DNA of 64,000 nucleotides, from positions 1 through 64,000 of the forward strand of contig JAEYQN010000071.1 in the NCBI GenBank assembly GCA_023409995.1. The letters run 5' to 3'. The position numbers and the translations under genes are program-made. Numbering within the stretch: position 1 is the first letter of the stretch; every line of letters begins with the position of its first letter. This document shows, piece after piece, positions 1 through 9,179 of this stretch. The notes under the pieces were generated by a model that did no database searches, was not told where the DNA came from, and saw nothing but the letters and a program-made list of their open reading frames with translations. The stretch is from Cyanobacteria bacterium OH_CBB_238. GTDB taxonomy: Bacteria > Cyanobacteriota > Vampirovibrionia > Gastranaerophilales > Gastranaerophilaceae.

Positions 1-2
1 AA

Positions 3-170
3 ATATTTCCTGAAATCACTAATGTTGCACTTGTTTATAATAAAACCATTTATAAACAAGGTGAAAAAACAAAAATATTAACATCTAAAAACTTATCAGA
101 AATATTTGGAATAAAAATCAATTTGCAGAATGAAAATGAGCGTTACTATATAAAGAGCGTTAATAACTAG
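3..170 (+). CDS. ABC transporter ATP-binding protein, C-terminal fragment (COG1119/ModF-like)
   Basis: An open frame runs in from the left edge and ends at TAG 168-170, giving the last 55 residues of a protein. The visible segment (ALVYNKTIYKQGEKTKILTS then LSEIFGIKINL, ending RYYIKSV) matches the usual C-terminal end of ABC ATPases of the COG1119 type: a beta-hairpin 'dGk...G...eiLTsenLselFG', then a short tail that often ends R-Y-w. The Walker motifs and signature lie outside the window, so substrate and completeness cannot be judged. It stops 13 bases before the convergent membrane glycosyltransferase gene. Confidence 0.6.
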   Translation: MFPEITNVALVYNKTIYKQGEKTKILTSKNLSEIFGIKINLQNENERYYIKSVNN

Positions 171-183
171 CATTAAGCAAAGA

Positions 184-1860
184 TTATTTCCGTTTAAATA
201 GAGTTATTACCGTTGTATTTGATAAAACAAATACCTTGTTATAGTTGTTCTCAATCCATTTATTGAGATTTTGGGCATAGTCTATTCCGAAATCGTCCTT
301 TGCTGTAGGTGTCATTACTTTTAGAAAATATTCGGGCTTATCATCATTAAAGTAATTTATTATATTGTTTTCGCCATAGGCCTCAACCATTTCTGATTTT
401 AATGCATTATAATTGCCATCGCTTTCTCTATTAAACAGAAAATTAAGCATTGCCGTCTCAGGTAACACGATTATTCTATCCGTCTTAAGAGTATTTTTGC
501 TTATGTATCTAAAAACATAGTCAAATAGTTCACCATCGGATTGTTTTGCATAAATAATTCCTTTGGGTGTTTCAAGCTTATAGGGGTATACATTTAAGAT
601 AGAAAAATTAATGCCAAATACAGCCACTATATATACAATTAAGAAATAACTTAGCGTTTTACCATAGTTATCTATCTTTGTGGAATCATTTATATAAAAA
701 TCTTTTATAACTATAAGCGTTGAAAGAAAAACTATAGGAAATACATAATTACCATAAGTCATCCCCATATTCGTAGACCAAAAACTTTTTACTGAAAAAA
801 ACAACGTAAAGAAAAACAAAATATAGTGAGGAGCCGACTTTATAATTGGTTTAATTTTTATCACTAATAATACGGCAAATAACCAGGCCAAATAGGTAAA
901 CATAAAATATTTAAAATAGTAACGAAGCAAAACAAAGAGCAAAACTAAACTCAAAGTAAGAACACAATAAGCTGCTATTTGTGTTTTATTTTTTAAATTA
1001 TTTACTATATACCAGTATATTTTGTGCAACGAATATAGAAAAAATACAGAAACTACCAAACACATTATAGAAAATAAAAAAGTTGGCAATGAAAAATAAT
1101 ATAGCCCCGTATAAAACTCTTTCATTGCATCCGTATTGGCATATATAGATGCCAATTTGTAATACTTTATAAGGTCATTTAATGAAAGTCCTTGCAAAAA
1201 AAGTATCGCAAATGATACAAGAACGGGCAAGAATCCGAAAGCTAATGCTTTTAATATTGCTGATATTTTCTTCCTTGAGAGAAACATATTAATCAAAAAG
1301 AAAAGCAATAATGGAATAAATTCATATTTGTTTGCAATAGCGACTCCTGCAGATAAGAACGCAAAATAGAGCAGAATATTTTTATCAGATTTCAAATATT
1401 CCAAATAACACACTATTGCAATAAGAGAAAAATTCAAGCCATAAGTCATAGCAAATGCATATGGGGTTATATAATTTATTATGTTAGTTGTGAAACAACA
1501 GCAAATAATAATTAAACTTGCAATAATAGTCGAATTTTTTTGAGTTAAAAATTCTCTCGAAATTTTATATAAACACAGAACAATAGAAAAAGTATTTAAA
1601 CACCCAACCCAGAATAGTGTAGACAAGTTAGATCCAAAAAGTTTATACATTAAAGCGTTAAATAGATATGAAAAAGGCAAAAAGTTATTAAATAAGTCCC
1701 GATACATTATTTTGCCTTCTAAAATTGCTTGCGGAAAATATACTTCGCGGCCTATATCAATGTACAATCCATAAGTTTTATACCTATACAGGAATATCTG
1801 CACAATGAATATAAAGACTAATATCAAGATAGGTTTGCATTCTTTTTTTATAAAATTCAT
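184..1860 (-). CDS. GT-C type membrane glycosyltransferase (GT39/ArnT-like), 558 aa
   Basis: This very hydrophobic protein has about a dozen predicted membrane segments and a short soluble C-terminal region (about residues 430-558). An N-terminal helix (about 10-26) is followed by a loop with YIDIGREVYFP and then LEGKIMYRDLFNNFLPFSY. That layout (acidic residue after helix 1, then 'L.G..pY.D....PF.Y') is typical of GT-C enzymes that use lipid-phosphate-linked sugars. By family it should move a sugar onto a lipid- or glycan-linked acceptor at the outer face of the inner membrane; donor and acceptor are unknown. The start is ATG at 1860 without a clear Shine-Dalgarno. A TATAAT-like box lies about 15 bases upstream on this strand, so a very short leader is possible. 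It is divergent from the U32-like gene at 2000. Confidence 0.75.
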   Translation of the reverse strand: MNFIKKECKPILILVFIFIVQIFLYRYKTYGLYIDIGREVYFPQAILEGKIMYRDLFNNFLPFSYLFNALMYKLFGSNLSTLFWVGCLNTFSIVLCLYKISREFLTQKNSTIIASLIIICCCFTTNIINYITPYAFAMTYGLNFSLIAIVCYLEYLKSDKNILLYFAFLSAGVAIANKYEFIPLLLFFLINMFLSRKKISAILKALAFGFLPVLVSFAILFLQGLSLNDLIKYYKLASIYANTDAMKEFYTGLYYFSLPTFLFSIMCLVVSVFFLYSLHKIYWYIVNNLKNKTQIAAYCVLTLSLVLLFVLLRYYFKYFMFTYLAWLFAVLLVIKIKPIIKSAPHYILFFFTLFFSVKSFWSTNMGMTYGNYVFPIVFLSTLIVIKDFYINDSTKIDNYGKTLSYFLIVYIVAVFGINFSILNVYPYKLETPKGIIYAKQSDGELFDYVFRYISKNTLKTDRIIVLPETAMLNFLFNRESDGNYNALKSEMVEAYGENNIINYFNDDKPEYFLKVMTPTAKDDFGIDYAQNLNKWIENNYNKVFVLSNTTVITLFKRK

Positions 1861-1999
1861 AGATAAAAAATATTATAATTTATACCTTATAGCAAATAAT
1901 TAATAATCGGAAATATACACTTAAATTGAATTAACTTGGTGGTTAGAGATTTGAAAATTGTTTATTTAAGATAAATGTTATAATATTAAAAGGTCAAAG

Positions 2000-2968
2000 A
2001 TGACTATAGTGGAAGTTGATTGGAATATTATGTTTAGTAACAAGTTGAAAGAAAAACAATTTTACACCAAAGGGCGAAAAGGGATAACATGGAGAACGGC
2101 CGGGCTTTTTGAAAGCGATGAAACGCTATGGTTGCTAGATGATTTACTGAAAAAGATAGGTATTGAGAATCAAATAAAAGCAGTATATGGGTGTGTTACG
2201 ACCCCTTGGGGCGGTGGAAGAATGCCTCAATTAGATGATATTGGGGAGAAAGAACTAGCAAAAATAATTGAAAAATATAACTCAAGAGGCATTGCCTGTT
2301 ATTTTACATTCTCAAATTACCATGCAGATGAATCATTCTTTGACGACAAAATGGGGAACCTATTATGCTCTGTTGCATCAAACATTTCCGACTTAAATGG
2401 TATAATTGTATCTTCTGATGCACTTGCTGACTATATAAAAGAAAAATATCCCAAATTAAAGCAAATATCATCAATCATTAAGCCTGTTTATCAAAGAAAT
2501 AACTACGATGATACACCTGAATACTATAACAAGTTATGCGAACGATATGATTTAGTTGTAGTTAGACCAGAATTTTACAGAGATTTGAACTTTATGAAAA
2601 AACTAAAATACAAATCTCAGATAGAGCTATTAGTTAATTTATATTGCTTTAGTCATTGTCCATTATCTCAGATGCATTATGATAAAACAGTAAAGCATTC
2701 CCCTGATGATACCGAAGCATTTCAACGCTCAAGATTCTGCAATAAAAAAATAAATAATATTCTAAATTATCCTGAATCTTTAGCAATAAGCAATGAAAAT
2801 ATTGATCAGTTAATAAAAATAGGATTCAAACACTTCAAATTGGCAGGAAGGGGGATAAGCTCAAGATTACTTCTTGCCAGAGATATATCAAGATATATTT
2901 TTGATCCTACTGGTCATTTTCAACATGTTGAACAATACATTTCGCAAAAAATACATGCATCAACATAA
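2000..2968 (+). CDS. Peptidase U32-like TIM-barrel protein, 322 aa
   Basis: No signal peptide or membrane segment is visible. The sequence reads as a TIM barrel related to peptidase U32 / UbiU-UbiV proteins: alternating beta strands (ACYFTFSNYH, GIIVSSD, DLVVVRPEF), then LLVNLYCFSHCPLSQMHY with a C-x3-C pair, a later C (SRFCNKK) and a terminal GFKHFKLAGRGIS resembling the 'fKieGR' end of U32 barrels. In UbiU/V these cysteines bind an Fe-S cluster; that is family knowledge and not shown here. It lies between glycosyltransferase genes, so a role in modifying glycan or lipid precursors is an inference. It is much shorter than the second U32-like protein at 42931. An ATG at 2000 is assumed. Confidence 0.6.
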   Translation: MTIVEVDWNIMFSNKLKEKQFYTKGRKGITWRTAGLFESDETLWLLDDLLKKIGIENQIKAVYGCVTTPWGGGRMPQLDDIGEKELAKIIEKYNSRGIACYFTFSNYHADESFFDDKMGNLLCSVASNISDLNGIIVSSDALADYIKEKYPKLKQISSIIKPVYQRNNYDDTPEYYNKLCERYDLVVVRPEFYRDLNFMKKLKYKSQIELLVNLYCFSHCPLSQMHYDKTVKHSPDDTEAFQRSRFCNKKINNILNYPESLAISNENIDQLIKIGFKHFKLAGRGISSRLLLARDISRYIFDPTGHFQHVEQYISQKIHAST

Positions 2969-2973
2969 AAATT

Positions 2974-3798
2974 CTATTTATTATATTTAAGTATCTTAGC
3001 TAAACCAAGCAAAAATATTGGAATATATTTAAAGGGCGTTTTTAGCGTTTTCTTGTAATACAAGTTAATGCCGTCTTTAATGTATTTTTGCGATTCTTCT
3101 TTATTATCAAAACATGCGGCTTGATGATGTACCATTACAGCATTTGGAACAAAGTAGATGGTTTTATTTTTATATTTTTTTCTTAACCTATAACATAGCT
3201 CTATTTCTTCATAGTAAAGAAAAAAGTCTTCAGAAAACATTCCTATTTCAAAAAACAAATCTTTCGATATAAAAAAGTCAGCACCACAAATTTGTTCAGT
3301 TTCTTGTATTCTATTGATATTAACTTTTTCTGATTTAATTAGAGAGTAAAATCCATACGCAGCAAAAATGGAGTCTTTCATTTTCGGAAGCGATCCAAAT
3401 GAATAAGTATATTTCCCATTTTCGTTGGTAAGTAGTCCTCCTGCAACCATACAGTTTTTATTATGTTCCATAAAGTCAAAAAGTATTTTTATTGCATTAT
3501 TTTTCAAATATATATCAGGATTCAAAAAGAAGATGTATTTACCTTGTGCAATTTTTGCTCCTTGGTTTGCAGCTTTAGCAAATCCTAAATTTTGGGAATT
3601 TTTTATTATTTTAATATCTTTATCATTAGTATCAATTTGCTCTAACGAATTATCCACAGATGCATTATCAACAACTATAACCTCAATATTACAGGACTTG
3701 TTATGTAGATATATTGAGGAAATGCAATTTTCTAGATACCTTTTACTATTATAGTTAACTATTATTATGGATACTTCTATACTCAATTCGCGTCTCAA
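2974..3798 (-). CDS. Family 2 glycosyltransferase (rhamnosyltransferase-like), 274 aa
   Basis: This is a GT-A fold GT2 enzyme. The N-terminal strand VSIIIVNYNSKRYLENCI is followed by EVIVVDNASVDNS, then NLGFAKAANQGAKIAQGKY and FFLNPDI, where N-P-D takes the DxD place seen in WbbL-type rhamnosyltransferases. A later FFLYYEEIELCYRLRKK corresponds to the 'F.y.eD.Dl..R' catalytic segment. It is cytoplasmic and probably adds one sugar to a lipid-linked surface glycan. The start is uncertain: the frame opens with TTG at 3798, a second TTG follows 4 codons later, and no ATG lies before the catalytic domain. It converges on the U32-like gene with 5 bases between the stops. Confidence 0.85.
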   Translation of the reverse strand: MRRELSIEVSIIIVNYNSKRYLENCISSIYLHNKSCNIEVIVVDNASVDNSLEQIDTNDKDIKIIKNSQNLGFAKAANQGAKIAQGKYIFFLNPDIYLKNNAIKILFDFMEHNKNCMVAGGLLTNENGKYTYSFGSLPKMKDSIFAAYGFYSLIKSEKVNINRIQETEQICGADFFISKDLFFEIGMFSEDFFLYYEEIELCYRLRKKYKNKTIYFVPNAVMVHHQAACFDNKEESQKYIKDGINLYYKKTLKTPFKYIPIFLLGLAKILKYNK

Positions 3799-4003
3799 AT
3801 CTTTATTACTGTAATCTATAAACTTGATTTATCTAGCTTATAGACATATAATATTATATGTAACAATTTTAATCAATGCTGATTAAAAGGAGCTATGTTC
3901 GGGAATTGTTTAATGAAGTAATTCTTGTGGCTATATAGCTATAAACTTTTAATTTTGCACTTAAGAATTGTACAATTTACTAAACTCAAGAGGTAAAAAA
4001 CTA

Positions 4004-4153
4004 ATGGCAAATAATGATCTTTTTAACAGATTCTTAAGCCTTTTCGGTCAAAATAAATCAGAAAATTCAATCAATCCTGATCAGATAGATGTTTCTCAGG
4101 AAAATCTAGATAATCTTATTGATGTATCTTGGGCTGGATATTTTACAAAATAG
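4004..4153 (+). CDS. Orphan small protein, 49 aa
   Basis: I do not recognise this protein. ATG 4004 is preceded by AAGAGG (3988-3993) at a 10-base distance, which favours this start over an upstream in-frame TTG at 3968. The N-terminal part NDLFNRFLSLFGQNK could form a short amphipathic helix. The middle is acidic and Asn/Gln-rich, with helix-like DQIDVSQENLDNLI, and the end is VSWAGYFTK. There is no signal peptide, no double-Gly cleavage site and no Cys. It stands alone between two minus-strand genes, within 6 kb of an ATP-grasp enzyme, a radical SAM enzyme and a protease. A peptide substrate is possible but unproven; a membrane-surface regulator is an equal alternative. Confidence 0.55.
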   Translation: MANNDLFNRFLSLFGQNKSENSINPDQIDVSQENLDNLIDVSWAGYFTK

Positions 4154-4173
4154 TTATTAATTTTGTTTAGTGT

Positions 4174-5136
4174 CTAGTAGTCTGAAAGAATTTTTTTAGT
4201 ATCTAATATTATTTTATTCGAAGTGTTCTGTGGGTTGTTTACAAGGTAAGCAGAGAACACACTTTTTGCTGTATTTATGTTTCCGGTTTTGCAGAGAACT
4301 CTGATGTATGAATTAAGATAAACAGAATTTGATGGCTCTTTATCATAAGCTTTTTGTAAATATTCCATTGCCTTTATATAATTTTTTTCTTGAAAATAAC
4401 AATAGCCTATTGAATACATAGCAAGTGTTGAACTTGGGTCCTGTTTTAAAATCTTGTTATATATTTCAATTGCTTTTGAAAAATCTTTTCTTTGTTTATA
4501 TACATCAGCTAAATATGGAAGATCATATTTATAGTCTTGTAGTTTAATTTCTTTTCTAGCTGGCAAGGCAGCGCTTTTTGAGAATTCCGAATACACACTC
4601 TTTAGCATATTGACATCATTGGGTTGAATTTTTTGGTCGTGCTTAAGGTCATAAGGAAACATAATGTCATTTTTATTGCTACTATGTTTCACAATACCCA
4701 ACGAATGCCCTATTTCATGTGTTGCGATTATGCTAATCATAGCTATATCGCCCGACTCAATTAAGTTTTTTGGTAGGTATATCTCTGAGCGCAATATATA
4801 GCCACCTTTATGATAGATTTGAGTACACGCACTCATTTTACTTAAGTTTTTAGAGTTAACATATACGCTAATATCAGCATCTGCTTTATTGTCAATAAAT
4901 GTAATCTTAAAGAGGTTATTAGATGCCTTTTCCCAATCTAGAAAAGATTTTTTTATAATAGAACTATTTTTATTTGCCTCTACATATACCTTTATTTTTT
5001 TTTCTTGCCACTTAATGTGAGAATTTACCAATCCTGCTTGAACCTCTGATGCATAAGTGATAGTGGGCGCTAAAACAAGCATAAAAACAAAAATAAATAA
5101 GCTATATTTTAGTAGAGCAGATTTCACTTTATTCAT
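4174..5136 (-). CDS. Exported metzincin zinc protease with C-terminal TPRs, 320 aa
   Basis: ATG 5136 is chosen because it places a textbook signal peptide (residues about 1-30, hydrophobic core YSLFIFVFMLVLAP, cleavage near TYAS) right at the start, with AAGGG 8 bases upstream. Residues 140-151 are HEIGHSLGIVKH, the HExxHxxGxxH zinc site of metzincins, and M159 in NDIMFP is the expected Met-turn. The fold looks like matrixin (M10). Residues about 205-315 hold TPR-type repeats (IEIYNKILKQDPSSTLAMYS and AMEYLQKAYDKEPSNSVYLN). It probably acts in the periplasm or outside the cell. It overlaps the upstream ATP-grasp gene by 8 bases, so the two are likely translationally coupled. Confidence 0.8.
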   Translation of the reverse strand: MNKVKSALLKYSLFIFVFMLVLAPTITYASEVQAGLVNSHIKWQEKKIKVYVEANKNSSIIKKSFLDWEKASNNLFKITFIDNKADADISVYVNSKNLSKMSACTQIYHKGGYILRSEIYLPKNLIESGDIAMISIIATHEIGHSLGIVKHSSNKNDIMFPYDLKHDQKIQPNDVNMLKSVYSEFSKSAALPARKEIKLQDYKYDLPYLADVYKQRKDFSKAIEIYNKILKQDPSSTLAMYSIGYCYFQEKNYIKAMEYLQKAYDKEPSNSVYLNSYIRVLCKTGNINTAKSVFSAYLVNNPQNTSNKIILDTKKILSDY

Positions 5137-6460
5137 TACATATTTCCCTTGCAATATCTTTTCTGTAATATTCACTATTAAAGGACACCTGCTCAATTTC
5201 TTTATACAATTCTGATAACGGAACATTATCTAGATTAGCGCATACGCTAATCAATCTATTGCATGACAAATATTTAATTTTCTTATCATTTTCATAATCA
5301 AACTGACCATATTGAATCTTAATATTAGGATTATTTATCCCGATAGATAGCTCTGCCTTTTTTTCTTCATACAAATTTAATTTGTAGTCTTCATCGACAA
5401 TAACAACACAAGCACTGGTACCTGATTTCCATTTTAGTTTTGTATTTGCCAATTTTTGTTTAGACATTTTTATAAAAACATCTAAAATATCAGAATCTAA
5501 ATGCTCCAAGATAGCTTGCCCTTCGGGATCTCCAATTCGAGTGTTGAACTCAAGAGTATACAGTTCGTTTGAATTTGTCTTATGCATTAACCCTGAATAA
5601 ATAACGCCTATATAGTCTACTTTGTTTTTTCTTAAAACTTTTTGTAAGTTTTTTACATAGTTTTTTATGAGTTTATCTTGCATTTTTGAAATTCTCAGAG
5701 GAATATAAGATCCCAAGCCACCGGTATTTATTCCCTCATCATTATCTTTTAGGCGCTTGTAGTCTCTAACAGGCAATAATGGCAAAAGTGTTTTTCCATC
5801 CCAAAACATCATCAATGAAATTTCTTGCCCAACAATAAACTTCTCTGCAATCAAGGTTGTTTTTGTTGGCAACAATTTCCCATCTTTTACATCAAATACC
5901 GAGATCTCTTCTTTAGAAAGAAGCTCATTTACTTGCTTTTCAGCTTCTTCTTTTGTCTTAAGGATATAAGTACCAAAACCATTACATTCAACATCTCGTT
6001 TTATTACAAGAGGGAATTCTAACTTTGAAATTGCAGTCGATATGTCTTCGTTCTTTTTTATTACAAAATGTTCTGGTGTTAATATGTTATTAGCATCCAT
6101 AAATCTTTTGCCAAACGTTTTTAAACCTTCCAGCTTAACCCAATGCTGAGTCACGCCTATGACTTTTGCCATACTGATTTTTTTTATATAGTCGATTATG
6201 CCACCACTAGAAATAAAAGGATCGAAGGCAATTACAATATCAATTTTTTTTTCTTTTAGCATTAAACCGAGATTAGCATTTGTTAACTCTAAAAATTCTC
6301 CAAATTTAGCTGCATTATGATTTCTGCCAAAAAGATATAGCTTATTTAATAATTTAGATTTACTTATTTCCTCAGCTAGCGCATAATCCCTACAAGTACT
6401 ACAAAACAGTAATACGTTAGTTTTCTTTTTTTTAAATATATCTGTAATTTTTCCAAGCAT
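5129..6460 (-). CDS. PurD-like ATP-grasp ligase (divergent paralogue), 443 aa
   Basis: The architecture follows phosphoribosylamine-glycine ligase: an N-terminal Rossmann-like part (VLLFCSTCRDYALAEEISKS, where PurD has GxGGREHA), then the ATP-grasp core (FPLVIKRDVECNGFGTYI, EKFIVGQEISLMMFWDGKTL, DNDEGINTGGLGSYIPL, then LYTLEFNTRIGDPEGQAILE) and a C-terminal barrel. The NTGG and EFNxRxGDPEGQ metal/ATP residues are kept, so it should be catalytically competent. The N-terminal glycine loop is lost, so the substrate is probably not phosphoribosylamine. It lies in a glycan locus, not with pur genes, and is coupled to an exported protease. It could attach an amino acid to a sugar or peptide; that is inference. 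Housekeeping PurD with relaxed sequence is the alternative. Confidence 0.75.
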   Translation of the reverse strand: MLGKITDIFKKKKTNVLLFCSTCRDYALAEEISKSKLLNKLYLFGRNHNAAKFGEFLELTNANLGLMLKEKKIDIVIAFDPFISSGGIIDYIKKISMAKVIGVTQHWVKLEGLKTFGKRFMDANNILTPEHFVIKKNEDISTAISKLEFPLVIKRDVECNGFGTYILKTKEEAEKQVNELLSKEEISVFDVKDGKLLPTKTTLIAEKFIVGQEISLMMFWDGKTLLPLLPVRDYKRLKDNDEGINTGGLGSYIPLRISKMQDKLIKNYVKNLQKVLRKNKVDYIGVIYSGLMHKTNSNELYTLEFNTRIGDPEGQAILEHLDSDILDVFIKMSKQKLANTKLKWKSGTSACVVIVDEDYKLNLYEEKKAELSIGINNPNIKIQYGQFDYENDKKIKYLSCNRLISVCANLDNVPLSELYKEIEQVSFNSEYYRKDIAREICNE

Positions 6461-6624
6461 TAAAAAACAGCTTTCAATTTATTTTTACAATCATTTTATA
6501 CTTGTTAATAATATTGTACAACTGATGGACAGTAAAGACATATACTTAGATGATTAGAAATAGTTATTTCTATTATTTCCCGAATTGATGCAGTATGTTA
6601 TACTTGTAATCGTAAGGGGAAACA

Positions 6625-7620
6625 ATGCCTAAAGTTTTAATTACAGGAACAGCCGGATTGTTTGGCAATAACTTTTCAAGGTATTTGCTCAAAAAAGGCT
6701 ATGAAATAATTGGGATTGACAACTTCTCTGGTGGCTATAAAGAAGATATTCATAGCTCGATAAAACAATATAATGCAAATATTACTGATCAAGAAATTAT
6801 TAATAAAATATTTAAAAAAGAAAAACCAGAAATCGTATTCCATTTTGCAGCTTATGCAGCAGAAGGCCTAAGCCATTACATTCGAAAGTTTAACTACGAA
6901 AACAACTTAATTGCATCTATCAATCTTATAAATGCCTGTATTAATAATGATGTAAGAAAAATAATTTTCACCTCATCAATGGCTACCTATGGAGAATGTC
7001 ATACACCGCCATTTCATGAAGAAATGCAACCCTGCCCTATTGACCCTTATGGTGTTGCAAAATATGCAACAGAATTAGATTTAAAAAATGCAAATGTTCA
7101 CTTTGGGTTAGATTATTCGATAATTCGCCCACATAATGTAATTGGAAAATATCAGAACATTTGGGATAAATATAGGAATGTAATTGGGATTTGGATCAGA
7201 CAAGCACTTAATAGGGAACCAATTACTATTTTTGGTGATGGATTACAAAAAAGAGCGTTCTCAGACATAAGTTTTTGCCTAGAACCAATGGAAAAACTCA
7301 TAAATTGTTGTAGCACCGAAATATTTAATATCGGCTCTGACAAACCTATAGAGATAATTGAGGCGGCGAAAATATTACAACGCTGCGCAAAGAACTTTGG
7401 ATACAACACTGATATCGTTTTATTAGATGAAAGAAAAGAAGCAAAGTTTGCTTATTCGGATCATTCTAAAGCAAGAAAAATGCTAGACTTTCATGACAAT
7501 ACAAATTTAGAAGAAGTCATTAATGAAATGCTCGAATGGGCATTAGTTCAACCAAAAAGAGAAATAAAAAATATGAAATATGAGATAGAAAAGGAAATGT
7601 ATTCGTTTTGGAAACATTAA
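6625..7620 (+). CDS. NAD-dependent sugar epimerase/dehydratase (GalE-like), 331 aa
   Basis: This is an extended short-chain dehydrogenase. LITGTAGLFGNNF is the TGxxGxxG dinucleotide loop (residues about 6-14), FTSSMATYGE holds the catalytic Ser/Thr strand and DPYGVAKYATE gives Tyr-x3-Lys. The expected substrate is a UDP-hexose, and the product feeds the adjacent glycosyltransferases. GalE-type 4-epimerase is the nearest idea, but a 4,6-dehydratase-like activity cannot be excluded by eye. AAGGGG lies just before ATG 6625. The 3' end overlaps the next gene by 13 bases. Confidence 0.8.
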   Translation: MPKVLITGTAGLFGNNFSRYLLKKGYEIIGIDNFSGGYKEDIHSSIKQYNANITDQEIINKIFKKEKPEIVFHFAAYAAEGLSHYIRKFNYENNLIASINLINACINNDVRKIIFTSSMATYGECHTPPFHEEMQPCPIDPYGVAKYATELDLKNANVHFGLDYSIIRPHNVIGKYQNIWDKYRNVIGIWIRQALNREPITIFGDGLQKRAFSDISFCLEPMEKLINCCSTEIFNIGSDKPIEIIEAAKILQRCAKNFGYNTDIVLLDERKEAKFAYSDHSKARKMLDFHDNTNLEEVINEMLEWALVQPKREIKNMKYEIEKEMYSFWKH

Positions 7621-9173
7621 AACGACTTGTAATATATGAATATAACGAAAATAAACCACTACCTGAATATGTCAGATATGCCATTAACTCACTTATACAG
7701 TTATCACAAACTTGCATAGTAGTACTAAAACAGCTTCCAGAAGATGACGATTCACTCAAAGATCTAAATGCGGAAACTGTTAAAACGAGAAAACAAGCAT
7801 TAAACGGTTATCTTAATTATGACGAATTAATACTGGCAAATGATAATTTTTATGGTCCATTTGCCTCATTTGATCCCTTATTTGAAGAGATGGAAACATT
7901 TGATTTCTGGTCGATTGATGGGCATTCTTCTTTTTGCGTTTTCAAACGAAAAGTTCTTGAGAACCCAAACTTTATTGAAAACATTATAACTAAACCCAAT
8001 AGTATATCCCACGACTTTATAGAAAAAGGCTATAAATATGGGCTGAAGATCAAAGAACCTATCGAAATAGATCACTATGTAAAAGAAGAAAATTGCCCGA
8101 TAATACCCAGAAACTATTTTTTAACTACTCGGCACAAATATTTTAACTATAGGCTAAAATATTCAGTCGATTATATAAAAACATCTTCGAATTATGATAC
8201 AGATTTAATATTAAAAGATTTGATTGTATCAGGTAGCTTAGGTAATACAAGAGAAAATTTACATCTGGATTTTATTCTCTCCTCAAGATGTTCAGACAAT
8301 AATATTATTAATACAAATAGAAAAATAGCAATTGTAATGTATATATATCCTCTAAACTTAGTTGAGTATTCCTACAAATATGTGCAATCAATGCCAAAAG
8401 ATGCCGATATTTACATAGTATCAACAACTGAAAAAGTCATACGCAAATGCAAGGAAGTCTTTGCTGGTTTAAACAGAACCATTCAATACAGAATGCAAAA
8501 GAACAGGGGTAGAGATAATTCGGCTTTACTAATCACTTGCAAGGATGTTATTAAAGAGTATGACAACATATGCTTTGTACATTCTAAGCAAAGTTCAAAA
8601 CTAAATAAGGTAATTGGTGATGACTTCAGAAATCATTGCTTTGAGTCGCTTTTAGCAAGCCCATTGTATGTAGAAAACATTATAGCTGCGTTTGAAGAAA
8701 ATCCATACTTAGGTATTTTATTGCCGTTTCCTCCAAACTTTTATCCTTACAAAGTGTTGGGAAACGAGTGGATGAATAATTATGAAAATTCAAAAAATTT
8801 CATAAAAACCAGGCTAAATTTAGATATAGAATTAGATAAAGAAAACCCAATATGCGCTTTTGGAGGTATGTATTGGTTTAGAAGCAGCGCATTTAATTCT
8901 CTTATGAAGGCTAATTTAGCTTTTGAAGACTTTGAGTCAGAACCTCTCACAAAATTGGATGGACTATTAACTCACACTATAGAACGAATAATTCCTACAT
9001 TAGCTCAAAATGATGGCTATTACACAGCTTTTGTTGCGCCTGAATATTATGCCTCAATATATATAAATAACATAAGCTCTGACATTAGAGTGCTAAAAAA
9101 GGAGTTAAAGAAATATGATTCCAACAAACATCTATTTAAAACTTTCTTGAAAAAGCTTTTCAGCGATTCGTAA
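7608..9173 (+). CDS. Rhamnan-synthesis protein F-like glycosyltransferase, 521 aa
   Basis: The start is TTG 7608 with AAGGAA at 7591-7596; there is no in-frame alternative between an upstream stop (7581) and this codon. Segments typical of RgpF (PF05045) appear in order: ELILANDNFYGPFASFDPLF, DFWSIDGHSSFCVFKRKVL, a second block beginning IAIVMYIYPLNLVEYSYKYV, then NRGRDNSALL, NICFVHSKQSSK and ICAFGGMYWFRSSAF. RgpF-type proteins act in assembly of rhamnose-containing surface polysaccharides. Here the N-terminal block is directly the RgpF core; family members are usually near 580 residues, so this copy is slightly short. It is translationally coupled to the epimerase gene and converges on the radical SAM gene, with 6 bases between the stops. 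Confidence 0.8.
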   Translation: METLKRLVIYEYNENKPLPEYVRYAINSLIQLSQTCIVVLKQLPEDDDSLKDLNAETVKTRKQALNGYLNYDELILANDNFYGPFASFDPLFEEMETFDFWSIDGHSSFCVFKRKVLENPNFIENIITKPNSISHDFIEKGYKYGLKIKEPIEIDHYVKEENCPIIPRNYFLTTRHKYFNYRLKYSVDYIKTSSNYDTDLILKDLIVSGSLGNTRENLHLDFILSSRCSDNNIINTNRKIAIVMYIYPLNLVEYSYKYVQSMPKDADIYIVSTTEKVIRKCKEVFAGLNRTIQYRMQKNRGRDNSALLITCKDVIKEYDNICFVHSKQSSKLNKVIGDDFRNHCFESLLASPLYVENIIAAFEENPYLGILLPFPPNFYPYKVLGNEWMNNYENSKNFIKTRLNLDIELDKENPICAFGGMYWFRSSAFNSLMKANLAFEDFESEPLTKLDGLLTHTIERIIPTLAQNDGYYTAFVAPEYYASIYINNISSDIRVLKKELKKYDSNKHLFKTFLKKLFSDS

Positions 9174-9179
9174 ATTTAT

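Noticed and set aside
3968-4003. TTG start giving a 61-residue form of the small orphan protein
   Set aside because: ATG 4004 has a properly placed ribosome site, whereas the TTG has none.
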